In this document: one piece after another, positions 25,784 through 33,155 of the stretch
Position numbering within the stretch: position 1 is the stretch's first letter
Layout of the letters: each line of letters opens with the position of its first letter
DNA from: CAYLJJ01 sp964384025
GTDB lineage: Bacteria; Myxococcota_A; Bradymonadia; UBA7976; UBA1532
Length of the DNA: 47,254 nucleotides
Direction of reading: 5' to 3'
Assembly: GCA_964384025.1 (NCBI GenBank)
Contig: CAYLJJ010000048.1
Location: forward strand, 1 to 47,254
Position numbers and translations under genes: made by a program
The notes under the pieces: generated by a model
The model's input: the letters and a program-made list of their open reading frames with translations, nothing else
Told to the model about the DNA's origin: nothing
Databases searched by the model: none

Positions 25784-26977
25784 ATGCTCAGCGAGAAAAT
25801 AATCCATCTCTGCGTCACAGGGGGCATCGCCGCTTATAAAGCGGTGGAGCTGACCCGCGCTCTCCAGAAGGCTGGAGCTGCGGTGCGCGTCGCTATGACG
25901 CAGAACGCCGAGGCTTTTATCGCCCCTCTTACTTTCCAAGCGATCAGCAAACATCCAGTGCTTCGTCGGACCTTAGACCCCGCTGAGGAGATGGAGATTG
26001 GACACATCGCCTTTGCTCAGAACGCTGAGGCCCTCATCGTTGCCCCTGCGACGGCCAACATCATCGCCAAAGCCGCCTGCGGGATCGCGGACGATCTGAT
26101 CTCCACCGTGCTGCTGGCAGCGACCTGTCCGGTGATCATCGCGCCCGCTATGAACCAACATATGTACGCCAGCGCGGCCCTACAGAGGAACCTAGAGATT
26201 TTGCGGGAGCGCGGTTTTTATATCGTACCCCCCGACTCAGGAGAGCTGGCCTGTGGTCAGAGTGGCCCTGGGCGTCTCAGCTCCAGCGCGCAGATTCTGG
26301 AACACTTAAACAGGATCTTTCAGCCTCAGATCCTCAAGGGTCGTCATATCTTGATCAGCGCGGGTCCTACCCGAGAGTGGATCGATCCGGTGCGCTTCTT
26401 GAGCAACCCCTCCAGCGGACTCACAGGCTTTCTTTTGGCAGAGGCTGCGAGGCAGGCGGGTGCCGAGGTCAGCTTGGTTCATGGCCCTGTCTCACTTCCC
26501 CCTCCCACCGGAGTGCGGATGATCCCTGTGGTCACCGCTCAAGAGATGTACGCGGCGATCATGACAGAGAACTCAGTGGACGCCATCGTAATGAGCGCTG
26601 CGGTAGCTGATTGGCGACCCGCTGATCCTAAGAAGCAGAAGCAACGCAAACAGGAGGAGCCCATGCTGCTCAAGCTCTGTCGCAATCCAGATATCCTGGC
26701 GGCGCTGGGGGCTCGAAGAGGAGAGGAGCGCCATCCTCTGCTTCTGGGCTTCGCAGCTCAGACAGGAGACCCTCAAGCAGCTGCTCAAGAGAAGCTGCGA
26801 AGAAAGGGGGTTGATCTCATCGTCGCCAATGATGTCTCTGAGCCAGGCTGTGGCTTTGGCGTTCAAGGCAATCGAGTTTGGTTGGTCTCCGAAGAGGGGA
26901 TTGAGGCGCTGCCTCACCAATCTAAGGCAGCCATCGCTCATCGCCTCGTGACCTGGATAGGAGAGCACCTTCAATGA
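25784..26977 (+). CDS. coaBC: Bifunctional phosphopantothenoylcysteine decarboxylase / synthase
   Basis: A 397-residue bifunctional coenzyme A biosynthesis enzyme. The N-terminal CoaC half is a flavoprotein (HLCVTGGIAAYKAVELTRAL, IVAPATANIIAKAACGIADD, APAMNQHMY, and the Cys-containing substrate flap GELACGQSGPGRL), decarboxylating phosphopantothenoylcysteine. The C-terminal CoaB half ligates cysteine to 4'-phosphopantothenate with CTP (HILISAGPTREWIDPVRFLS, NPSSGLTGFLLAEAA, VDAIVMSAAVADWRP, DLIVANDVS). Length and domain order match the bacterial fusion. The stop overlaps the start of the next gene by ATGA, indicating translational coupling. Confidence 0.96.
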   Translation: MLSEKIIHLCVTGGIAAYKAVELTRALQKAGAAVRVAMTQNAEAFIAPLTFQAISKHPVLRRTLDPAEEMEIGHIAFAQNAEALIVAPATANIIAKAACGIADDLISTVLLAATCPVIIAPAMNQHMYASAALQRNLEILRERGFYIVPPDSGELACGQSGPGRLSSSAQILEHLNRIFQPQILKGRHILISAGPTREWIDPVRFLSNPSSGLTGFLLAEAARQAGAEVSLVHGPVSLPPPTGVRMIPVVTAQEMYAAIMTENSVDAIVMSAAVADWRPADPKKQKQRKQEEPMLLKLCRNPDILAALGARRGEERHPLLLGFAAQTGDPQAAAQEKLRRKGVDLIVANDVSEPGCGFGVQGNRVWLVSEEGIEALPHQSKAAIAHRLVTWIGEHLQ

Positions 26978-28041
26978 GCAGCTTCGGAGAGGAATTAAAA
27001 CGGTGGGTGAGGATCACCCGCGCTGCTCTAGAGTGGCACCTGGAGGGGGGCGAAGAAGCTCTGCCGGTACCAGAGGGCTGGAAGATGCCCAAGCTGAAGA
27101 ACAGCGTTCCTCAAGCTCCCTCCCTACACAGCTCCAAGGCTCAAAATCGTGCTAAGCAAGCAGCAGTAAAACCCCCTTGGCCCAGCAAACCCGAGCAAGC
27201 CCCGAAGCCCTCAGCTTTTGTAAACCCTGACATGAACCGTCCAGATCCTCCCCAAGGAGCCACACCTTTGGAGTTGCCACCGTTACCCAAGATCCCCCTC
27301 GCTCAACTTGGAGTGGTGATCCGCGCTGAAGCTCCCATCTCTTGGAGTGAGCCTCCGCCCCCCAGCGCGCTTCAGGGGAGAGCGCAGGAGCAGAGTGAGC
27401 TACAGCCTTCAGAGCAGATCAGCTCCCAACAGCAAGAGCCTCAGCGCCCAGAGACCCCCTCGACGCAGCCTCCTCTTCAGGGGGCCCCCGCTCAGGCCGC
27501 CGCGCTCCAACTCCTGAGGGATGAGATGGGGGATTGCCGCGCTTGCCCACGCTGCCAAGAGCGCCAAGAGCTGGTCTTTGGAGTTGGGCGCCCTGATGCT
27601 CGCCTCTTCTGTATCGCAGAGAGCCCTGGAGCTGTAGAGGATGCCCTCTCTCTGCCCTTTTTAGAGCGCGGAAAGCTGCTGGCGAGGATGTTCCGCGCCA
27701 TGGGCCTCAGGAGAGAAGAGGTTTATCTGAGCTATCTGCTCAAGTGTCACGCGGGTTCAAGGAGGGCAACCCCCCAGGAGATCACCGCCTGTCTACCCTC
27801 TCTGCGCAGGCAGCTGGAGATCGTTCGGCCTGAGGTGATCCTGCTCTTCGATGAGGGCTGCGCCCGTGTACTCCTGAATACTCAGGAGACGCTGCCTCGG
27901 ATGCGAGGTAGATGGTGGAAGGTTGGAGAGATCGATACGATGGTGACCTTCCAGCCCAGAGATATCCACAACGCCCCCAACCTCAAGCGCAATGTCTGGT
28001 TGGATCTCCAAAAGATCATGCAACGCTTACGGCTCCCTTAG
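26974..28041 (+). CDS. Uracil-DNA glycosylase-like protein with altered motifs
   Basis: A 355-residue protein with a low-complexity Pro/Gln-rich N-terminal half (to about residue 170) and a C-terminal domain of the family 4/5 uracil-DNA glycosylase type. Cys positions expected for the 4Fe-4S cluster are visible (CRACPRC, then LLKC, then ITAC). Motif A, normally GEAPG, reads AESPGAVED; motif B, normally YHPA, reads FQPRDI. The conserved Asn in the strand before LLKC is Ser (YLSYLLKC). These changes affect residues normally needed for base excision, so it may have altered specificity or have lost activity. It overlaps coaBC by ATGA and is followed 12 bases later by the aminotransferase gene, suggesting one operon. 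Confidence 0.75.
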   Translation: MSSFGEELKRWVRITRAALEWHLEGGEEALPVPEGWKMPKLKNSVPQAPSLHSSKAQNRAKQAAVKPPWPSKPEQAPKPSAFVNPDMNRPDPPQGATPLELPPLPKIPLAQLGVVIRAEAPISWSEPPPPSALQGRAQEQSELQPSEQISSQQQEPQRPETPSTQPPLQGAPAQAAALQLLRDEMGDCRACPRCQERQELVFGVGRPDARLFCIAESPGAVEDALSLPFLERGKLLARMFRAMGLRREEVYLSYLLKCHAGSRRATPQEITACLPSLRRQLEIVRPEVILLFDEGCARVLLNTQETLPRMRGRWWKVGEIDTMVTFQPRDIHNAPNLKRNVWLDLQKIMQRLRLP

Positions 28042-28053
28042 GAGAGTTTAGAG

Positions 28054-29382
28054 ATGAAGGAGATAGAGGCTCGGCAACGACGCCATATACTCTACACCTG
28101 GACCGCTCAAAAGAACGCCCGCCCTCTTCATATCGCAGGAGGAAAAGGTGCCTGGTTTCACGACGAGGAGGAGAACTGGTGGCTGGATTTTGAGAGCCAG
28201 ATCTATAACGCCAACGCGGGGCATGGTGAGGAGCGCATTATCGCCGCCATCCGGCAGCAGGCTGAGCGCTTGGGTGTAGCCAGCCCCGCTGCGGTCTTTG
28301 AGACTAAGGCGCGCTTAGGAGAGGCTCTAGCGGAGATCACGCCGGGAGATCTCAACCACTTCTTCCTCTGCCTCTCAGGAGCAGACGCCAATGAGAACGC
28401 CCTGAAGATTGCTCGCTTGGTCACCGGGCGTCAGAAAGTGATCGCTCGGCGACGCAGCTATCATGGGGCCACCATGGGAGCGCTCTCGCTGACGGGAGAT
28501 TCTCGGCGCTGGTCGGTAGAACCAGGCCTCTGGGGTGTGCTTCGCACTGAAGATCCCTACTGCTACCGTTGTGTCTTTGGGAGCTATAAGGGTGAGGCTT
28601 GCTCCCTACAATGCGCCAATCATCTAGAGCATGTGATCAAGATGGAGGGTCGAGATCGTATCGCGGCGGTCTTCCTTGAGGGGGTTACGGGAGCCAATGG
28701 GGGCTTTATACCCCCTTCAGGTTACTGGCCCCGTATTCGGGAGATCTGTGACCGCTATGGGATCCTCCTGGTGAGCGACGAGGTCTTCAGCGGCTTTGGC
28801 CGTACCGGTGAGTGGTTTGCGGTGGATCATTGGGGGGTGGTCCCCGACATAATCACTATGGCCAAGGGCCTCACAGGGGGCTACGCCACCTTGGGAGTGG
28901 TCGCCATGAGCGAGGCTATCGCTGCTCGCTTTGAAGATGAGAAGCTCTGGTGCGGGCTGACCGGCTATGCCCATCCCATCGCCTGCGCCACCGCGCTGGC
29001 AGCCATCGAGGTCTACCACAGCGATGAGCTGATCGAGCGAGCCGCTCAGCTCAACTCAGTGCTTCAAGAGGGCCTTGAGGAGCTGATGCAAAAGCACAGG
29101 TTGATTGGAGATGTGCGCAGCATCGGCCTCTTTGGCACCATCGAGTTGGTGGTTGATCGAGAGACCCGCGAGCCCTTGGTGCCTCATGAAGGAAAAGGCA
29201 AATGCCCTGAGTTTGAGGCGCGGCTTAAGGCTGCTTTTAAGAAGCGGCGTTTACATATCCCCTTCCGGGGGACCTATCTCTTTATCGCCCCACCTCTCTG
29301 TATCTCTGATCGAGATCTGAAGCGGGGTCTGGAGATAATCGACAAAGCTCTGACCGAGGCGATGAAGGAGGGCTTGGAGTGA
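28054..29382 (+). CDS. Class III PLP-dependent aminotransferase
   Basis: A 442-residue fold-type I, class III aminotransferase of the taurine/omega-amino-acid:pyruvate group. Visible are YTWTAQKNARPLHIAGGKGA, FFLCLSGADANENALKIARL, SYHGATMGALSLTGD, VSDEVFSGFGRTGEW with its cofactor-binding Asp, and MAKGLTGG containing the PLP-binding Lys, then CGLTGYAHPIACATALAAI. Length is standard. A Cys-rich insert (YCYRCVFGSYKGEACSLQC) follows the cofactor region. The gene overlaps the CoA-transferase gene by GTGA, so the two are probably used in one amino-acid degradation pathway; the exact substrate is unknown. Confidence 0.88.
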   Translation: MKEIEARQRRHILYTWTAQKNARPLHIAGGKGAWFHDEEENWWLDFESQIYNANAGHGEERIIAAIRQQAERLGVASPAAVFETKARLGEALAEITPGDLNHFFLCLSGADANENALKIARLVTGRQKVIARRRSYHGATMGALSLTGDSRRWSVEPGLWGVLRTEDPYCYRCVFGSYKGEACSLQCANHLEHVIKMEGRDRIAAVFLEGVTGANGGFIPPSGYWPRIREICDRYGILLVSDEVFSGFGRTGEWFAVDHWGVVPDIITMAKGLTGGYATLGVVAMSEAIAARFEDEKLWCGLTGYAHPIACATALAAIEVYHSDELIERAAQLNSVLQEGLEELMQKHRLIGDVRSIGLFGTIELVVDRETREPLVPHEGKGKCPEFEARLKAAFKKRRLHIPFRGTYLFIAPPLCISDRDLKRGLEIIDKALTEAMKEGLE

Positions 29383-30089
29383 ACAGCAAGAAACTTTTTA
29401 GGGGAGCAGCTGAGGCTCTCTATGATCTCTTTGATGGGGCCACCATCATGTGCGGGGGCTTTGGACTCTCGGGGAACGCGGAGAACTGCATCCGAGAGTT
29501 GGCGGGAAGCGGCGTGAAGGATCTTCGCGTGATCAGCAACAACATCGGCAACCAGGGCCGTGGTCTCGCGGTGCTCTTAAAGCAGCGACAGATTGTCCAG
29601 GCGGTCTGCAGTTATATGGGCGGCAACCCCGATCTTCAGGAGCAATATCTCGCTGGAGAGGTGGAGGTGGAGCTTTGCCCCCAGGGCACTCTAGCGGAGC
29701 GTATCCGCGCGGGCGGAGTGGGGATTGGTGGCTTCTTTACACCTACTGGGGTGGGTACTCTCATCGCTGAGGGGAAGGAGGAGCGGCTCTTGGATGGCCG
29801 TCGCCAGATCTTTGAGACAGCCCTCAAGGCGGACTTCGCCTTTCTACGCGCTGAGTATGGCGATCCCTTTGGGAACCTACGCTTTAAGGGCACCACCCGC
29901 AACTTCAGCGCCTTGATGGCGATGGCGGGCAAGATCACCGTAGTTGAGGTGGATGAGCTGCTCCCTCTGGGAGCGCTGGGCCCTGATGACATCCACCTCC
30001 CTGGGGTCTTTGTCCAACGCATCTTCCAGGGTGAAGAGTATGAAGACCCCATCGAGTACCGCACCACCCGCCCTCGCTTAGAGGGGTAA
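29379..30089 (+). CDS. 3-oxoacid CoA-transferase subunit A
   Basis: A 236-residue alpha subunit of a heterodimeric type I CoA-transferase (succinyl-CoA:3-ketoacid / acetoacetate type). Features are DGATIMCGGFGLSGNAENCI (CoA-binding opening), VISNNIGNQGRGLAVLL, VELCPQGTLAERIRAGGVGI, GGFFTPTGVGTLIAEGKE and ADFAFLRAEYGDPFGNLRF. It starts with GTG inside the aminotransferase stop (GTGA). The catalytic Glu lies in the partner B subunit, which normally follows immediately. Here no B subunit gene follows; the next gene is an outer-membrane protein 95 bases on. The A subunit must pair with a B encoded elsewhere, or be inactive. Confidence 0.9.
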   Translation: MNSKKLFRGAAEALYDLFDGATIMCGGFGLSGNAENCIRELAGSGVKDLRVISNNIGNQGRGLAVLLKQRQIVQAVCSYMGGNPDLQEQYLAGEVEVELCPQGTLAERIRAGGVGIGGFFTPTGVGTLIAEGKEERLLDGRRQIFETALKADFAFLRAEYGDPFGNLRFKGTTRNFSALMAMAGKITVVEVDELLPLGALGPDDIHLPGVFVQRIFQGEEYEDPIEYRTTRPRLEG

Positions 30090-30184
30090 GCCCTTTAAGT
30101 GGAGCCATTCTACTCCAATCTCAGGAAAAAACGCTTGGCTCATCTCCTGCTAAAGATCCTGCGCCGAGTAGGAGGAGTCCACCT

Positions 30185-31741
30185 ATGAGAGCGTTGTTGA
30201 TCGCGTCATTGCTGCTTCAAACCAGCCTCTCCTTCGGGAAGAAAGAGGGGAGGGTGGTTCAAGTCACCAAAGGCGAAGTGATCCTGGATTTGGGGAACGC
30301 CCAAGGTCTGAAACCGGGGGATACTCTAGAGTTTTACCGCCGCTTGGTGGTCAAGCACCCCGTCAGCAAAAAGAGCATTGAGGATCGCTTCCCCATCGGT
30401 CGCGTCGTGGTTCATGAAGTAGGTCAGCTCCTCAGCATTCTACGCGCTCCTAAGGGCCTTAAGCGCCCTCCAGCGCTTGGAGATTATGTGCGGATCTGGA
30501 GTAAACCAAAGGAGACCCCTGCACCCAAAGTCCCGACCCCTGAAATCAAGACGGCTCAAGATCCAGAGGAGGAGCTCCTTGAACAGATCTTCAAGGGCTG
30601 TATGGGGGCCGCGCTCAGCCAGCGGCTTAAGCTCTGGCAGAGCTATCTAGAGCGTTTCCCCAAGGGGCGCTATCTGGATCAGGTGGGCAAGGAGATCAAC
30701 CTTCTCCGTGCCTTCCAGGAGCAAGCTCGTGCATCTAAGAGCCATCCAGAAATAGAGTCCAAGAAAACCGCTTTGACCAGCCGCTTTCATGGTCCCAAGA
30801 GTGTAGAGCAAGGGCGGAAGCTCTCGATGGCCTTAGCGGTGCTTCCCCCTGAACGCGTTAAGATGGCGCGGCTGTTTTGGCGACCGAGGGGAGGGGCGGT
30901 ATGGAACGAGGCGCCGATGGTGCGGGATGGGTACTACTATTTTCAAGGGCAGATGCCCTCTGAGGCCCTCAAGGAGCCAGGACACCTAGAGTATTTCATT
31001 GAGATCCTTCAGCAGGACTCTAGCCTCCTCACCGTGGTGGGTGACTCCGAGAAGCCTCACAGCCTCCAGGTCCTGCCTCCTCCTCCAGGAGAGGGTAATC
31101 CGGGTCCCAGCAGCTTGAAGATCGAAGCGCGTATGGTTGACTTCAACACTGGCGAAGCGGCTACAGATCGTTACTTTCAGTTGGAGTCCTCTTACACCTA
31201 TGGAGTCAGGTGGAGGGCGCTCAAGCGCATCGAAGTGGGGATTGGGCTTATCGATGGTGAGGGGGGAGGGACAGAGGAGATAGATGAGGGGGCTCCCAGT
31301 CACTCTCTCGCCCTCAACTATGCTTTCGTTGAGGGTGAATTGGGCTTTGGCGCTTGGTTTGGGTTGGCCGGACGGCTCTACACTGGGAACCACCACGCCA
31401 CAGAGGATGGTGTCTCCGAGAGCGTTGGAGGAACACAGGCGCGGATCCGCATCGGGAAGCTGGAGCACACCCGCTTGGTCTTGGGTGTACAGGTCATCAG
31501 CGATCTGGGCAGCAAGGCTTTTACAGATATGCATATCGAGGTCTTTGAACGCCTGCCCATCAGGGCCAGCGTCGAGGTGACAAACCTCCCCGTCAATGAA
31601 GATCTCGGCGTCCGCCTCACCGTGAAAGGGGGCTACCGCCTTTGGTCTGGGCTGCTCCTCAATGGAGAGCTTGGCTGGAACGCCCGCACCATCAATCACC
31701 ACGGTCTGACCCTCGGTGGCGGCCTTGGCTTGGACTGGTAG
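30185..31741 (+). CDS. Outer-membrane barrel protein with FlgT-like N-terminal domain
   Basis: A 518-residue exported protein (signal peptide MRALLIASLLLQTSLSFG). Residues ~20-105 form a small beta domain (GRVVQVTKGEVILDLGNAQG, LKPGDTLEFYRR) like the FlgT C-terminal or related ribosome/flagellar-assembly-type fold. The middle (residues ~115-185) is helical. Residues ~215-300 form an Ig-like domain (YYYFQGQMPSEAL, HLEYFIEILQQDSS). The last ~200 residues alternate as an outer-membrane barrel. No enzymatic motif. The next gene encodes a shorter paralogue of the Ig-like plus barrel part and begins 9 bases downstream, so they likely form an operon. Function unknown. Confidence 0.7.
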   Translation: MRALLIASLLLQTSLSFGKKEGRVVQVTKGEVILDLGNAQGLKPGDTLEFYRRLVVKHPVSKKSIEDRFPIGRVVVHEVGQLLSILRAPKGLKRPPALGDYVRIWSKPKETPAPKVPTPEIKTAQDPEEELLEQIFKGCMGAALSQRLKLWQSYLERFPKGRYLDQVGKEINLLRAFQEQARASKSHPEIESKKTALTSRFHGPKSVEQGRKLSMALAVLPPERVKMARLFWRPRGGAVWNEAPMVRDGYYYFQGQMPSEALKEPGHLEYFIEILQQDSSLLTVVGDSEKPHSLQVLPPPPGEGNPGPSSLKIEARMVDFNTGEAATDRYFQLESSYTYGVRWRALKRIEVGIGLIDGEGGGTEEIDEGAPSHSLALNYAFVEGELGFGAWFGLAGRLYTGNHHATEDGVSESVGGTQARIRIGKLEHTRLVLGVQVISDLGSKAFTDMHIEVFERLPIRASVEVTNLPVNEDLGVRLTVKGGYRLWSGLLLNGELGWNARTINHHGLTLGGGLGLDW

Positions 31742-31750
31742 GAGCTTGAC

Positions 31751-32827
31751 ATGACCGCGCTATTTTTTCTGCTCTCTTTGACAGCTCCCGTCTCAGCCTC
31801 CGGTTCTCTACCTCTTCGCGTCCTACACACCCCCGTCATCAGCGCCCAGGCGGGAAAGCCTCTCCAACTCCACGCCAAGGTACAGGGAGATTGGAACTTC
31901 CAGCGCCTGGAGCTCAAGGTGCGGCGCCCGAACCAAGCCTATGAGAGCTACCCCTTTGCGCGCAGCAAACGGAGCTGGTATCGCGCAGACCTTCCCGCCC
32001 AGAAACTCCAGGGACCTCAGCTGCAGTACTACATCAGCTCTCTGGGACGAGATGGTCAGCGCCGAGCACACTTCGGCAGCGAGGAGCGGCCTCAGAGCAT
32101 CGATATTCGAGGGCGCAGCACGGCGGACGATATGGAATCTCAGCTGCGACGCTATAACGGGAAGCGCTCTACCCTGAGCGTAGGAGGGCGCTTTGCACTC
32201 TTTGGTGAGCGTAGAGAAGGACGTTGGAATGAGCTGAATCAGCGCGAGGAGCTGCGCACAGAGAACTTCAGTGATCGCTACTGGGAGTTTGATCTGGAGT
32301 ACAAATATCGCCCTTTGAGCTTCCTCCACGATATCCGCATCGGGATGAACGTGATGCGTGGAGAGTGGCCTGAGGTTGATGGGGAGGCCCTCTACGATGA
32401 GGAGACTCCAGGCGTAAACTATGGCTATGGAGAGTTGAACATCGAGATGCACCGCTGGTTCTCCGTGGGAGCTCGTCTGATCTTGGGAGCCAGCGCTGAA
32501 GGCTTCGTCTCTGGCTTGGCGGGGATCCTGCGGGTGGGAGATATGACTGGGGTTCACTTCGCCTTAGAGCAGGAGGGGATCAGTGATCTGGGTAGTCGTA
32601 CTGATATGCGTTTTCACTGGAACACCGTACCCCGCTTCCCGATGGCCCTGGGCATTGAGTTGAGTGACTGGCCTGCTGAGAAAACAGAGGCTGCCAACCT
32701 CTCCTTTGATCTGGGCTGGGAGTTAAACGAGGCTTGGCTTCTTCAAGTCCGTATGGGTTCAGCCAATCGCCGCGAAAGCTTTACGCGGGGCTGGCTCGGT
32801 GGCCTTAGGCTGGGCCATAACTTCTAA
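31751..32827 (+). CDS. Outer-membrane barrel protein, short paralogue
   Basis: A 358-residue exported protein (signal segment ALFFLLSLTAPVSAS). Residues ~20-115 are an Ig-like domain resembling that of the preceding gene (QLQYYISSLGRDGQ versus HLEYFIEILQQDSS), followed by a barrel of about ten amphipathic strands and a C-terminal Phe (RLGHNF), the usual signal for BAM insertion. It lacks the FlgT-like and helical domains of its neighbour. Both proteins probably arose by duplication and may act together at the outer membrane. No homologue of known function recognised. Confidence 0.7.
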   Translation: MTALFFLLSLTAPVSASGSLPLRVLHTPVISAQAGKPLQLHAKVQGDWNFQRLELKVRRPNQAYESYPFARSKRSWYRADLPAQKLQGPQLQYYISSLGRDGQRRAHFGSEERPQSIDIRGRSTADDMESQLRRYNGKRSTLSVGGRFALFGERREGRWNELNQREELRTENFSDRYWEFDLEYKYRPLSFLHDIRIGMNVMRGEWPEVDGEALYDEETPGVNYGYGELNIEMHRWFSVGARLILGASAEGFVSGLAGILRVGDMTGVHFALEQEGISDLGSRTDMRFHWNTVPRFPMALGIELSDWPAEKTEAANLSFDLGWELNEAWLLQVRMGSANRRESFTRGWLGGLRLGHNF

Positions 32828-33155
32828 AAATGGCTACCAGCCTTCGAGTTTGAGCTGTCGAGGCCAGCGGCACCTTAGAATGAGATGATGAATCTAACTC
32901 CTGCCCTCGCCTTTGCATTCTCTGAACTTACCCAAAAAATCAAAAACAGCCATAAATGGCTTTATTTAGCCGCTACAGTGTCTACTTCTTCGATATTTTA
33001 TACACATGAAACCAAAACCATGGTTATCGGAAGTCAGTCCATCATAAATTAGACCAGAATTATCGAATTTAGAGATGTTAACTTTGCAACTGAAGATTTT
33101 TTTAGTTAAAGATGAATGTTCTACTGCGCCTTGAGTGCTCAGTCTTTAGATGATC
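32828..33155. other. AT-rich intergenic spacer
   Basis: About 330 bases between the 3' ends of two convergent genes. It is clearly AT-richer than its flanks. I see one 55-codon open frame (32885-33052) without a ribosome binding site, and no supported gene. Confidence 0.4.

Noticed and set aside
32948..32961. AGCCAT-AA-ATGGCT inverted repeat as a terminator
   Set aside because: The loop would be only two bases and no T-run follows; too weak to call.
32885..33052. 55-codon plus-strand frame in the AT-rich spacer
   Set aside because: No ribosome binding site, no recognisable sequence, and the chance of such a frame in this stretch is high.
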